A stretch of DNA of 64,000 bases from Chitinophaga sp. sic0106 (GCF_019219075.1 NZ_JAHUWJ010000025.1:39872-103871), one strand, 5' to 3'; positions 19,063 to 27,701 are shown, counted from the stretch's first letter. Numbers and translations: made by a program. Notes: generated by a model from the letters alone, not told the origin.

Positions 19063-20154
19063 TTACCCTTTTTGCAGGGTTTTCCGTTGTGATGTGATAA
19101 TAAATTTGCGGCGGTACCATATCAGGAAACCTGATAAGGAGAGCAGTCCGGGGGCGAGTCCAAACAAGGACCAGATGATTTTCAGCGGAAGGCCGCCGTA
19201 GTTGCCGAAATGTAGTTGTGGTACGATAGCGGCGAATTTGTCAGTAAACTTAGCATTATGGATGGCGGCGATTTTTTGTACTTCACCGGTTTTGTTGTCG
19301 AAATAAACAGATGAGCCGGATTCGCCCCAGATGCGACTTTCGCCGGCATGGCCGAGGATGCGGACCGGCGCATCAGCCTTTTTGGGCGGGCGTATACCCA
19401 TTACCGTGAGGCCGGGTATAGCTTTGCGGGCGGTGGTTACCAGCTGATCGTAATCCAGGTGGGTGGGTATTTCTTTAGTGGGGGCCAGCTTGCCTTTGCG
19501 GGAGTCAATCACCTTTTGCACCATGATGATGCCGGTGATCACCATCACAAGGTTAAACAGGATGGCCCATACGCCCAGGATGCGGTGCAGGTTGCGCCAG
19601 CGGCGGTTGTGGTGGCTCCATTCCAGTTTTACCCTGAAAGTGAGGACTTTGCCGAAGGCGTGGCGGTAGATCCAGGTACCGGTAAGCAGGGAAATAGCCA
19701 GGAGTATGGCGGTAACCAGTATGATTTGTGCGCCTGTTTTGCCGGAAAGCAGGGAAAAATGGAAGAACAGCACCTTGCCCATGAAATAGTCCGTATTTCC
19801 TCTTTGGGCCACTATTTGGGCTGTATAGGGGTTTAGGAAGAAGTATACTTTTTTCTCTGCATTGTATTCCGCGCGGATGATGGTGGTTTCTGCGGGCGAT
19901 TGCGGCAGGTGCGTTACCATCAGGTAGGGGTGCTCCGGCAGGAGGCGGTTGCGTACCGCCTGGAATTGTTGTTGCAGCGGAAGGTATTGATTAGCAGGAG
20001 AGATGTGGTAGTTATGATGGTACAATGCCTCGTCCAGCTCATCGTTGAATACCAGCATGGAGCCGGTAATACTGATGAGCAGGAGCAGGAGGCCTGCAAC
20101 GAGGCCGGCCAGGCGGTGCACTATAAACATTTGCTTACTCCAGATCTTTTTCAA
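19063..20154 (-). CDS. PepSY domain-containing inner-membrane protein
   Basis: A 363-aa PepSY_TM protein. Four membrane segments are visible: VHRLAGLVAGLLLLLISITGSML near 13-35, ILVTAILLAISLLTGTWIY near 145-163, the segment VWAILFNLVMVITGIIMV near 195, and the C-terminal LFGLAPGLLSLSGFLIWYRR. Periplasmic PepSY-like regions lie between them. Conserved His residues (VHRLAGL, RRWRNLHRILG) are of the kind that bind haem in related ferric reductases. Family members sit with siderophore receptors and are thought to reduce or handle iron-siderophores in the periplasm. The start at 20154 is a TTG; an ATG eight codons later (20130) is the alternative, but the basic KKIWSK stretch favours the longer form. 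Confidence 0.85.
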   Translation of the reverse strand: MKKIWSKQMFIVHRLAGLVAGLLLLLISITGSMLVFNDELDEALYHHNYHISPANQYLPLQQQFQAVRNRLLPEHPYLMVTHLPQSPAETTIIRAEYNAEKKVYFFLNPYTAQIVAQRGNTDYFMGKVLFFHFSLLSGKTGAQIILVTAILLAISLLTGTWIYRHAFGKVLTFRVKLEWSHHNRRWRNLHRILGVWAILFNLVMVITGIIMVQKVIDSRKGKLAPTKEIPTHLDYDQLVTTARKAIPGLTVMGIRPPKKADAPVRILGHAGESRIWGESGSSVYFDNKTGEVQKIAAIHNAKFTDKFAAIVPQLHFGNYGGLPLKIIWSLFGLAPGLLSLSGFLIWYRRKFIITSQRKTLQKG

Positions 20155-20219
20155 GCCTTATTTAGTTGTCTTCCTTATCAATAAAAAACCGGCAGGCACG
20201 AATGTGCTATTAGGAATCG

Positions 20220-20236
20220 TTGTTATATTTTAACAA
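20220..20236 (-). promoter_or_regulatory. Candidate operator in the PepSY/TonB receptor leader
   Basis: Inverted repeat TTGTTA-N5-TAACAA, 66 bp before the PepSY start. About 45 bp further upstream is a TACCTTTG -7 element (20288-20281 on the minus strand), which places this dyad in the transcribed leader. It does not match the classical Fur box. Regulatory role is inferred. Confidence 0.35.
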
Positions 20237-20432
20237 TGAGGGACCTGATACTTTTCTGAGCCACTTTTTTTCTTGCGATGCAAAGGTAGAACAGTCCTGC
20301 TTTTTTCATTTACGCAATGCGGAAAATTATTGTGAAAATGGTGAGTCACTGATTTATTATAGCAGTAAGTGTTTTTAACAAGCCGTTAACAAAATACCAC
20401 GTTAGTGTTATAAAATCTTTGCAGGAGAAGTC

Positions 20433-20627
20433 TATTTTTGAATAGAATCAAATGCGAATGATTTCTGAATTATAGAAATCATCACGATATAAATAATTTG
20501 GAATCAATAGATTCTAACTTTCTATGAAGACCAGTTCTCTACCATGTCCTAATGAAAACAAGTGAACTTTACACCTAGTGAAAGAACGATTTGTTGTAAG
20601 GGCTGCGCACAAGGCGCGGCCCTTTTT
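20433..20627 (+). ncRNA. Candidate orphan small RNA or mini-transcript
   Basis: No gene of normal size lies on the plus strand between 20155 and 22193, yet a well-formed plus-strand terminator ends at 20627. Upstream is TATTTTTG at 20433-20440, a match to the -7 element, though no convincing -33 motif is seen at the right spacing. That would give a transcript of about 180 nt. It contains a 9-bp hairpin (ATGATTTCT with AGAAATCAT, 20456-20480) and a 13-codon frame at 20524-20565 (MKTSSLPCPNENK). It does not resemble 6S, tmRNA, RNase P or SRP RNA. A small peptide gene is the alternative. Confidence 0.35.
20598..20627 (+). terminator. Orphan plus-strand terminator
   Basis: 11-bp stem with one G-U pair (20598-20608 with 20614-20624), 5-nt loop, then a run of T. 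No plus-strand gene precedes it within 3.5 kb. Confidence 0.8.
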
Positions 20628-20718
20628 GTGTTTACCAGGAACTGAGGAAGGCATCGGTTATGTCTGCCTAAACAGAAAGCCTTCAGATTTCCATTATACA
20701 GATGCGGCATAGGCTAAA
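20628..20718. other. Gene-free stretch
   Basis: Between the orphan terminator and the next one. It holds only a 6-bp dyad (GAAGGC with GCCTTC, 20647-20683) and nothing else I can identify. Confidence 0.5.
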
Positions 20719-20759
20719 ACGAAACCGCCCCTGTACCGGAGGTACAAGGGCGGTTTCGT
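20719..20759 (-). terminator. Terminator after the alpha-oxoamine synthase gene
   Basis: 19-bp stem with one mismatch (20719-20737 with 20741-20759), loop GGA, and a TTTT tail on the minus strand. Confidence 0.85.
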
Positions 20760-20778
20760 AAAAATATTCAGTAGGAAA

Positions 20779-22020
20779 TTACACCATTGGAATTTCTGCC
20801 ACCTCATACACTTTAGCATCCAGTTTCGCTTTGGTTTCGCTGAAAGCCTTCAGTGTCAGTTCGATATCTTCATCGTTATGTGCTGCAGTAGGGATGATGC
20901 GGTAAATGATCTGTCCTTTAGGGATAACCGGGTATACCACGATAGAACAGAAGATATTGTAGTTTTCGCGCAGATCCAGGCACATAGCAGTAGCCTCAGG
21001 AATATCACCCTGCAGGTAGATAGGCGTAACCGGAGAATTGGTGCTGCCGATATTGAAGCCTCTGTCTTTCAGACCCTGCTGGAGTTTACGTACGTTATCC
21101 CAGAGTTTTGCTTTAAACTCAGGGTGTTTGCGCATCAGCTGCACACGTTTCAGGTGACCGATAACGATAGGCAGTGGGAGTGATTTTGCAAAGATCTGGG
21201 AGCGCATGTTATAGCGCAGGTAGTTGATGATGGCCTTATCACCGCTGATGAAACCACCGATAGAAGCACCGGATTTAGCAAAAGTGTTGAACAGCAGGTC
21301 AATTTTATCCTGCACACCCTGTTCTTCACCGGTACCGGCACCAGTAGCACCCATGGTACCGAAGCCATGCGCATCGTCTACCATCAGGCGGAATTCAAAT
21401 TTATCTTTCAGTGCAGCAATTTCTTTCAGTTTACCCTGATCACCGGCCATACCAAATACGCCTTCTGTGATAACGAGGATACCACCACCGGAAGTTTTAG
21501 CCAGTTCAGTAGCACGTTTCAGTTGTTTTTCCAGGTCTTCGATATCGTTGTGTTTAAACACATAACGGTGACCCTGGTGCAAACGCAGCCCGTCGATCAG
21601 GCAGGCGTGTGCTTCCGCATCGTAAACGATGATGTCGCGGCGGTTACATATAGCATCAATGGCACTCATAAAACCCTGGTAACCATAGTTTACCAGCGTA
21701 GTATCTTCTTTACCCATGTAGTCGGAAAGCTCTTTCTCCAGTTGCTCGTGGTAATTGGTGTTACCAGTCATCATGCGCGCTCCCATTGGAGTAGCTAATC
21801 CAAATTCAGCGGCAGCCTGTGCATCAGCGGCACGTACTTCCGGGTGGTTGGCCAGTCCCAGATAGTTGTTCAGGCTCCATACAATTTTCTCTTTGCCCCG
21901 GAAATTCATGCGGGGACCTATTTCTCCTTCCAGTTTAGGGAATGCGAAATAGCCATGGGCTCTGTCTGAATGTTCCCCAATAGGGCCCATATGTTTCAGC
22001 AGTTTCTCGAAAATATCCAT
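20779..22020 (-). CDS. PLP-dependent alpha-oxoamine synthase (serine palmitoyltransferase-like)
   Basis: A 413-aa fold-type I PLP enzyme that condenses an amino acid with an acyl-CoA. Seen are the substrate region SLNNYLGLANHPEV near residue 48, GARMMTGNTNYHEQLEKEL near 80, the PLP-stacking His/Asp region IVYDAEAHACLIDGLRLHQG near 130, VDDAHGFGTMGATGAGTGE near 218 and the PLP lysine Lys249 in FNTFAKSGASIGGF. The family includes serine palmitoyltransferase (sphingolipids), cysteate acyltransferase (sulfonolipids), Kbl and BioF. Chitinophagaceae make sphingolipids and sulfonolipids, so a lipid role is likely; which amino acid it uses cannot be read from sequence. Monocistronic, with its own promoter and terminator. 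Confidence 0.85.
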   Translation of the reverse strand: MDIFEKLLKHMGPIGEHSDRAHGYFAFPKLEGEIGPRMNFRGKEKIVWSLNNYLGLANHPEVRAADAQAAAEFGLATPMGARMMTGNTNYHEQLEKELSDYMGKEDTTLVNYGYQGFMSAIDAICNRRDIIVYDAEAHACLIDGLRLHQGHRYVFKHNDIEDLEKQLKRATELAKTSGGGILVITEGVFGMAGDQGKLKEIAALKDKFEFRLMVDDAHGFGTMGATGAGTGEEQGVQDKIDLLFNTFAKSGASIGGFISGDKAIINYLRYNMRSQIFAKSLPLPIVIGHLKRVQLMRKHPEFKAKLWDNVRKLQQGLKDRGFNIGSTNSPVTPIYLQGDIPEATAMCLDLRENYNIFCSIVVYPVIPKGQIIYRIIPTAAHNDEDIELTLKAFSETKAKLDAKVYEVAEIPMV

Positions 22021-22065
22021 ATGCTATATTATGAAATGGTTAATTACCTTTATTAAAAACGGACA

Positions 22066-22073
22066 CAAAGGTA
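22066..22073 (-). promoter_or_regulatory. -7 promoter element of the alpha-oxoamine synthase gene
   Basis: TACCTTTG on the minus strand, preceded by TTTA at an 18-bp spacing. Predicted leader of about 40 nt. Confidence 0.6.
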
Positions 22074-22193
22074 TTAAAATATTAGTTTTTGTAAACTTGA
22101 GTTCGATTTGTAAATACCAGCCGACTAATAAAAAAATCGCGCCAAACCATTACAATCTTGGATTTTAGTCATATACAAAATAAGTTAAATTTG

Positions 22194-23861
22194 ATGAAAC
22201 GATTTTACCATTTATCCTGCCTGTTGCTATTGGCGGTTACCACAGCTTATGCCCAGAAGGCCACTTCGCCGAAACCATTTAATCATGTGAGCACTAAAAA
22301 AAATGTTAAAACTGCCGCTAGACCCAAATTGGTGGTGGGAATGGTGGTTGATCAGATGCGCTGGGATTACCTCTACCGCTATGGCAGCAGGTACGGCGCC
22401 GGTGGTTTTAATAGATTACTCCACGAAGGATTCTCCTGCGAAAATACGTTAATTAATTATACACCCACCATTACGGCCTGCGGCCATACCTGTGTATATA
22501 CGGGTTCCGTTCCTGCCATCCACGGTATCATCGGTAACAGCTGGTTTAGTCCTGACCTGAACCGTTCCGTGTATTGTGCGGAAGATTCGACGGTGACAAC
22601 CGTGGGCAGCACTTCCAACGCCGGTAAAATGAGTCCCCGCAATATGCTGGTGACCACCATTGGGGATGAACTGCGCCTGTCCAACAACTTTCAGAGTAAA
22701 GTGATTGGCGTAGCCATCAAAGATCGCGGTGCTATCCTGCCTGCCGGCCACAGTGCCAATGCCGCCTATTGGTACGATGGTACCACCGGCAACTGGGTAA
22801 CCAGCACTTATTACATGAAGGAGTTGCCGCAGTGGGCCACAGATTTCAACAACGAAAAATTACCACAGCAATACCTGGCAAAAGCCTGGACACCTATGTA
22901 TCCGCGTGCTTCCTACAAACTGAGCACCACCGACGAAAAGCCGTATGAAGGCAGGTATAAAAATGCTACTAACAGCTCTTTCCCACATGAACTGAGCGGT
23001 ATTGCGAATTCAGCGATTGCTGCTACTCCTTACGGCAATACCATGACCCTGGAGTTTGCGAAGAAAGCGATGGAAGCTAACCAGCTGGGACAGGGATCAG
23101 TAACGGATTTCCTGGCTATCAGCCTGTCGTCAACCGACTATGTGGGTCACCAGTTTGGCCCTAACAGTATTGAAATTGAGGATACTTACCTGCGCCTGGA
23201 CCAGGATCTGGCTACTTTCTTCCAATACCTGGATGCTAAAGTGGGTAAAGGTAATTACCTGTTTTTTATCACAGCTGACCATGGTGTAGCCCATGTGCCG
23301 GGCTTTATGGAAGAAAACAAACTCCCGGGTGGTCTGTGGAATGATAATGCGGCTATGGCGTCCGTTAACGAGGAAGTGAATGCTAAATTTGGTATTAAAG
23401 GGGCGATACGTGCGGTGGAAAACTATCAGTTCTGGTTGAATCATGCTGCCATTGAGGCTGCTGGTAAAAGCGAATCGGATGTGGAAGCATTTATTATTTC
23501 CCGCCTGATGAAATCTCCGGCCATCGCTAATGCTTTTGCTCTGAAGGATCTGGATGATGTTATCCTGCCTTCTGTGATGCGCAATATGTTTACCAATGGC
23601 CTGAACGCCAAGCGTAGCGGCGATATTCAGGTGATACTGACACCGGGCTATATCGACGGTGGCAAAACCGGTACCACACACGGTTTATGGTATCCGTACG
23701 ATGCACATATTCCACTGGTTTGGATGGGCTGGGGCGTGCGTACTGGTAAATCTAACCGTACCGTAGGTATGACTGATATTGCACCTACCATTGCCGCCCT
23801 GCTGCAGATCCAGATGCCCAGCGGTAACGTAGGACATGTGATTGAAGAGGCGATCCGATAA
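22194..23861 (+). CDS. PafA-type alkaline phosphatase family protein
   Basis: Exported metallophosphatase of 555 aa, starting at the ATG 22194 with signal peptide MKRFYHLSCLLLLAVTTAYA; the longer frame would begin at a TTG. Two-zinc alkaline phosphatase features are present: Asp53 in VVGMVVDQMRWDYL, the nucleophile Thr94 in PTITACGHTCVYTG, Asn115 in HGIIGNSWF, the pair Lys176 and Arg178 in VAIKDRGA, and metal ligands in SSTDYVGHQFGP and ITADHGVAHVPG. The Thr nucleophile and Lys-Asp-Arg match the calcium-independent, phosphate-irrepressible PafA monoesterase of flavobacteria, with the same spacing between catalytic residues. It likely releases phosphate from many organic monoesters in the periplasm. 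A terminator follows 90 bp after the stop. Confidence 0.92.
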   Translation: MKRFYHLSCLLLLAVTTAYAQKATSPKPFNHVSTKKNVKTAARPKLVVGMVVDQMRWDYLYRYGSRYGAGGFNRLLHEGFSCENTLINYTPTITACGHTCVYTGSVPAIHGIIGNSWFSPDLNRSVYCAEDSTVTTVGSTSNAGKMSPRNMLVTTIGDELRLSNNFQSKVIGVAIKDRGAILPAGHSANAAYWYDGTTGNWVTSTYYMKELPQWATDFNNEKLPQQYLAKAWTPMYPRASYKLSTTDEKPYEGRYKNATNSSFPHELSGIANSAIAATPYGNTMTLEFAKKAMEANQLGQGSVTDFLAISLSSTDYVGHQFGPNSIEIEDTYLRLDQDLATFFQYLDAKVGKGNYLFFITADHGVAHVPGFMEENKLPGGLWNDNAAMASVNEEVNAKFGIKGAIRAVENYQFWLNHAAIEAAGKSESDVEAFIISRLMKSPAIANAFALKDLDDVILPSVMRNMFTNGLNAKRSGDIQVILTPGYIDGGKTGTTHGLWYPYDAHIPLVWMGWGVRTGKSNRTVGMTDIAPTIAALLQIQMPSGNVGHVIEEAIR

Positions 23862-23950
23862 TAATCGTATAGTCACTGCTGTGAGCTTCAATTGAGTACG
23901 GATTAAGGTTTTTTTCTTACATTGCTGTCACTCTCACGGTGAGAATAGGG

Positions 23951-23988
23951 AAAGGTGTAACGGGAGTTCAATATCCCGTTACACCTTT
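23951..23988 (+). terminator. Terminator after the PafA-like gene
   Basis: Perfect 15-bp stem (23951-23965 with 23974-23988), 8-nt loop and a short T run. Confidence 0.88.
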
Positions 23989-24023
23989 TCAGTTTCCCGG
24001 AGGGTGCAACTAAACATTGACAC

Positions 24024-24803
24024 ATGGCTTATTCGTTCTTACTGTATACGGTGGCCGAAAGGATAGCCACGATTTCGCTGAACCGTACCGACAAGCGCAA
24101 TGCGCTGAATGGGGCGCTGGTAGCGGAGTTGCGGCAGGCATTTGCACAGGCCGGCCATGATGAGCAGGTAAAGGTGATTATTTTAAAGGGAGAAGGCGAG
24201 GCTTTTTGTGCCGGTGCGGACCTTGACTACCTGCAGCAGTTGCAGCAAAATACCTATGCAGAAAATCTGGCTGACTCCCGTGAACTGATGTCTTTATTTA
24301 GGGAGATTTACGAACTTGACAAGATAGTGATAGCCCAGGTAGAAGGCCATGCCATAGCAGGTGGCAGTGGGTTGGTAACCGTATGTGACCTGAGTTATGT
24401 GGTGCCTGAAGCGAAGATGGGGTATACGGAGGTGAAGATTGGTTTTATTCCTGCGCTGGTAGCAGTTTTCCTGGTGCGCAAGATCGGAGAGGGGCGTGCG
24501 AAGGAGTTGCTGCTGACTGGCAAATTAATATCAGCGGCAGAAGCGGCGGCGGCCAACCTGATTACTGCGGTGGTACCTGCAGGAGAGATACAGGAATATG
24601 TGGCTAAAGTGGCTATGGGCTTGTGTAACGAGGCTTCGGCCAATTCCCTTAAAGTGACCAAAAAATTGATTGGCACAGTGTTGGACCATACCTTACCGGA
24701 CAGCCTGGAATATGCAGCGCAGCAGAATGCGGCCACCCGTGGCCATGCGGATTGCAAGCGTGGTATTGCAGCCTTTTTAAACAAGGAAAAGCTGACCTGG
24801 TAG
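24024..24803 (+). CDS. Enoyl-CoA hydratase/isomerase family protein
   Basis: Cytoplasmic crotonase-fold enzyme of 259 aa. The two oxyanion-hole segments are seen: GEGEAFCAGADLDYL near residue 60 and VEGHAIAGGSGLVTVCDL near 110. An acidic residue sits in the MGYTEVKIGFIPALV segment near 135. Leu/Val degradation methylglutaconyl-CoA hydratases and general enoyl-CoA hydratases both look like this, and the preference cannot be read off. The next gene starts 19 bp downstream, which suggests co-transcription, though the products do not look related. Confidence 0.88.
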   Translation: MAYSFLLYTVAERIATISLNRTDKRNALNGALVAELRQAFAQAGHDEQVKVIILKGEGEAFCAGADLDYLQQLQQNTYAENLADSRELMSLFREIYELDKIVIAQVEGHAIAGGSGLVTVCDLSYVVPEAKMGYTEVKIGFIPALVAVFLVRKIGEGRAKELLLTGKLISAAEAAAANLITAVVPAGEIQEYVAKVAMGLCNEASANSLKVTKKLIGTVLDHTLPDSLEYAAQQNAATRGHADCKRGIAAFLNKEKLTW

Positions 24804-24822
24804 CAGTGGTTGAACGCTACCG

Positions 24823-25491
24823 ATGAAAAACGACCATACTATGTCACACCGGTTTTTAACAACGTTTTTATGCCTGTGGATCAGCGTTAGCGCAATGGCG
24901 CAACGTACGATATCAGATGCCAAAATCACCTACAGGATGGATTTGCCGCCAGAAATGGCGCAAACCGATGCTATGCTGCAAAACAGCAGTTTAACTATTT
25001 ACATGAGGAGTTACCTGAGCAGGGTAGAAATTAATTTTAACATCGTTAACTACGTTTACCTGATCAACAGCCGGGAAAGAACAATGACCACGCTGATTGA
25101 CCAGCATGGGTCCAGGTACCTTATCCGCAACAGCAAGGAGCAGTTTGATAAGGATATGAAGCAATACGAGGGTACTAAATTCGCAGATCAGGCGGAAAAA
25201 AAGGAAATCGCCGGCTATACCTGCAAAAAGGCGCTGGCGACCATGCCGGATGGTAAAACCTATGTACTTTATTATACGCCCGATTTAGTGCCCGAAAACA
25301 GGCTCTATAACCAACGTTTTACTAATTTGAAGGGGTTGGTACTGGAATACGAAATTCATACAAAAACGGGGTCCACCATCACCGTTACGGCTACTAAGGT
25401 GGAGTTGATTCCAGTGCCGGCGTCGTATTTTGATGTGCCGAGGAGTGGGTATAAGGAGGTGAGTCAGCAGGAGCTGAAGAATATGAATTAA
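24823..25491 (+). CDS. Secreted protein of unknown function (DUF4412/GLPGLI-like)
   Basis: A 222-aa protein exported by a signal peptide (MSHRFLTTFLCLWISVSAMAQ) if the second in-frame ATG at 24841 is used; the first ATG (24823) adds MKNDHT. The body is mostly beta-strand (DAKITYRMDLPPEM, LTIYMRSYLSRVEINFN), with a central KKEIAGYTCKKALATMPDGKTY segment. Proteins with this layout (YxMxLPP near the start, IAGYxCKKA in the middle) occur across Bacteroidota and are annotated DUF4412 or GLPGLI. A lipid-binding or envelope role is only a guess. It overlaps nothing and closes with a terminator. Confidence 0.75.
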   Translation: MKNDHTMSHRFLTTFLCLWISVSAMAQRTISDAKITYRMDLPPEMAQTDAMLQNSSLTIYMRSYLSRVEINFNIVNYVYLINSRERTMTTLIDQHGSRYLIRNSKEQFDKDMKQYEGTKFADQAEKKEIAGYTCKKALATMPDGKTYVLYYTPDLVPENRLYNQRFTNLKGLVLEYEIHTKTGSTITVTATKVELIPVPASYFDVPRSGYKEVSQQELKNMN

Positions 25492-25514
25492 GTGAACAGA
25501 TGATATGTTATTGG

Positions 25515-25541
25515 TGCCGGTCCCGGATGGGCCGGCATTTT
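25515..25541 (+). terminator. Terminator after the DUF4412-like gene
   Basis: 9-bp stem with one G-U pair (25515-25523 with 25529-25537), 5-nt loop, then TTTTGTTTTT. Confidence 0.85.
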
Positions 25542-25675
25542 GTTTTTGAACAGGAAGGGAGATAATTACCGGTCTGAATCTTTACTGATTGTAAAACAAA
25601 GATGGCAATACCAATAAACGTTATCGGGATCTTCCATAAGTGACAGGCCTCCTGTATCTCCATTTAAGAAAAAAA

Positions 25676-25699
25676 AAGGCCGGTCAACCGACCAGCCTT
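25676..25699 (-). terminator. Terminator after the small secreted protein gene
   Basis: 10-bp stem with one mismatch (25676-25685 with 25690-25699), loop AACC, and nine T on the minus strand. Confidence 0.88.
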
Positions 25700-25724
25700 A
25701 TGATATTGTACTGAAGAAACGTTA

Positions 25725-26129
25725 TCAACCTTTTTTAAGCGGCAGAATGATCTGCAAGCGCTGGAAATTGAGGTTACCAGGCATTTGTTGCTGCACTTGT
25801 ACACTGTAAGGTACCACGTAGGTGACATTACCTTTTGTATAAGTCATCACCTGCTGAAAGTTTACAGACTCAACGTTGTCGGTTTTGGTAAACTTAAAGT
25901 CAGAACTAAATGCACCTGAGTTACGGTAACTGGCATCCAGGCCCAAATTAGTCTTGGGCATTGCCGTGTTCAGGACAAAGCGGTTGTTCTCCGTCTTTTT
26001 CACCTTGTCTTTGTTATCGTTGGGCAAAAAGCTATTATTTGCCATGGCTTCAACAGCGAATAGCGCCATAGCGCTTGCCAACATGCAAGACAATGAAAAG
26101 ACCCTTAATATGTTAGTTTTCGTTTTCAT
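25725..26129 (-). CDS. Small secreted protein, unknown function
   Basis: A 134-aa exported protein with signal peptide MKTKTNILRVFSLSCMLASAMALFAVEAMA starting at the ATG 26129 (seven codons after a TTG that opens the longer frame). The mature part has a basic, Asn-rich linker followed by beta-strands (NRFVLNTAMPKTNLGL, VTYVVPYSVQVQQQMP). I recognise no family. A TATCTTTG promoter element ends 6 bp upstream of the ATG, so the mRNA should have almost no leader. It is transcribed away from the TPR gene, and a strong terminator closes it. Confidence 0.75.
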   Translation of the reverse strand: MKTKTNILRVFSLSCMLASAMALFAVEAMANNSFLPNDNKDKVKKTENNRFVLNTAMPKTNLGLDASYRNSGAFSSDFKFTKTDNVESVNFQQVMTYTKGNVTYVVPYSVQVQQQMPGNLNFQRLQIILPLKKG

Positions 26130-26135
26130 TGCATT

Positions 26136-26143
26136 ACAAAGAT
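26136..26143 (-). promoter_or_regulatory. -7 element 6 nt before a start codon
   Basis: TATCTTTG on the minus strand, a perfect TAnnTTTG. The nearest TTTG upstream is at a 25-bp spacing, too long, so only the -7 is convincing. Confidence 0.55.
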
Positions 26144-26244
26144 ACAACAACTTCTCTTAATTATATAACAAATTTTTAACGGTCTGAAAGAGGAAACCTT
26201 AACAAAATGTTAAAAAATTTATAAATAGTTTAGCGTCACTGCTT

Positions 26245-26274
26245 TTTGGCGGATACGGAAATTGTTTATATTTA
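26245..26274 (+). promoter_or_regulatory. Promoter of the TPR gene
   Basis: TTTG at 26245-26248, 18-bp spacer, TATATTTA at 26267-26274; the ATG follows after 5 nt. Confidence 0.55.
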
Positions 26275-26279
26275 CAGTA

Positions 26280-27701
26280 ATGAGTAAAGACTTTTCATTT
26301 TTAAACGAGGATTTTGATGATCTGAGAGATTTATTGCAGCAGTTTGAAAACCTCAGAGCTGGTAAGTCTCATTCTTTTTTGGACGAAGATTCATTTGAGC
26401 AGATCATAGACTATTACGACGAGCATGATGAAATGCCCATAGCATTGCAGGCCGCTGAAATAGCCATAGAACAATTTCCCTTTTCCGCCGCACTCCTGTT
26501 AAAAAAGGCCAGCTTACTTATCGAGACGAAAAAATACCCGGAAGCGCTCGATATGCTTGAAAAAGCAGCCGTTCTTGATAAAACTGATATCAATCTCTAC
26601 ATCCTGCAAACAGACGTTTACCTGGCGCTCAACCAGCACCAGAAAGCCGCTGCTGTGCTCAAAGAGCAGATTGACCAGTTCGACGGGGACGACCGCACCG
26701 AGTTATTGCTGGAACTGGCAGATGTGTATGACGACTGGGAAGAATTTGAAAAAGTGTTCGATTGCCTGAAAATGGCGCTGGAACATGATCCGAACAACGA
26801 GGAAGCCTTGCATAAAATCTGCTTTTGGACGGAGTTCACAGGTCGCAATGAGGAAAGTATCCGCCTGCATACCTGGATAATCGACGAGAGTCCCTATAAT
26901 CACCTGGCCTGGTTCAACCTGGGTACAGCCTATCAGGGGCTTAAGCTCTATGAAAAATCCATCGATGCCTACCAGTATGCGCTGGTCATTGATGAGAAAT
27001 TTGATTATGCATACCGTAACCTTGGCGATGCCTACATCCGCCTGCGTAAATACGCAGAAGCAATCGAGGTCCTGTCCAAGCACCTGGAAATAGCAAAGCC
27101 GGAAGATGTGATTTATGAGGCTATTGGCCATTGTTATGAGCGCCAGCGCAAATACACCCAGGCAAGGTATTATTACCGTAAAGCATCCCATCTGAGCCCC
27201 AATGATGACAAGCTCTACTATAAAATAGCAGTAGCTTACATGATGGAGGCAAACTGGCCCAATGCCGTTAAATCTCTTCAAAATGCATTGAAAATCAATA
27301 AGAACAGTGCTGAATATAATATGAGTATGGGCGAGTGCCTGCTCGAAATGGATAAATGCAAGGAAGCGCTGGCTTTTTTCATGAATGCCGTGCGAACCCG
27401 TCCTAAGAGCGTATCCACCTGGCAGGAGCTGATCAGAGGCCTTTATATAGGCGGATTCCTGGAAGAAGCCCTCGTACAGCTGAATGCCGCAGAAGAGAAA
27501 GCAGGCCGCAAGCCGGTGTTCCAGTACTACCGTGCTGCCATCCTCATCACCATGGGTAAAACCAAGGAGGGGCTGCTGCACCTGGAAACAGCACTGCAAC
27601 AAAATGCCAAGGCCGTGAAAAAATTAGTAGAGCTGGATCCCGCTATTTTACAGCATGTGAGTGTGGTCGACATGATTGCACAGTACCGTAGGAAACGTTA
27701 A
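26280..27701 (+). CDS. Tetratricopeptide repeat protein
   Basis: A 473-aa soluble helical-repeat protein starting at the ATG 26280 (MSKDFSFLNEDFDDL); the longer frame opens at a TTG. At least nine TPR-like repeats of about 34 residues are visible, for instance the runs YNHLAWFNLGTAYQGLKLY, FDYAYRNLGDAYIRLRKY and DVIYEAIGHCYERQRKYTQA, with the usual Ala/Gly/Tyr/Pro pattern. There is no signal peptide or membrane helix. Such proteins act as protein-binding scaffolds. The neighbours phosphosulfolactate synthase and aroE lie downstream on the same strand, an order I associate with other Bacteroidota, but a functional link is unproven. Confidence 0.85.
   Translation: MSKDFSFLNEDFDDLRDLLQQFENLRAGKSHSFLDEDSFEQIIDYYDEHDEMPIALQAAEIAIEQFPFSAALLLKKASLLIETKKYPEALDMLEKAAVLDKTDINLYILQTDVYLALNQHQKAAAVLKEQIDQFDGDDRTELLLELADVYDDWEEFEKVFDCLKMALEHDPNNEEALHKICFWTEFTGRNEESIRLHTWIIDESPYNHLAWFNLGTAYQGLKLYEKSIDAYQYALVIDEKFDYAYRNLGDAYIRLRKYAEAIEVLSKHLEIAKPEDVIYEAIGHCYERQRKYTQARYYYRKASHLSPNDDKLYYKIAVAYMMEANWPNAVKSLQNALKINKNSAEYNMSMGECLLEMDKCKEALAFFMNAVRTRPKSVSTWQELIRGLYIGGFLEEALVQLNAAEEKAGRKPVFQYYRAAILITMGKTKEGLLHLETALQQNAKAVKKLVELDPAILQHVSVVDMIAQYRRKR

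Noticed and set aside
20433..20627. 6S, tmRNA, RNase P or riboswitch
   Set aside because: None of the known conserved motifs of these RNAs is present; left as an unassigned candidate.
22086..22093. TAAATTTG directly touching the ATG of the PafA-like gene (22186-22193) as a promoter
   Set aside because: With zero spacing the transcript would begin inside the coding sequence, so it is probably chance.
26703..27602. Long minus-strand frame of 299 codons inside the TPR gene
   Set aside because: It lies entirely opposite a clear TPR gene with normal composition; the same holds for large antisense frames at 14613-15512, 15543-16244, 32671-33426 and 36572-37426.
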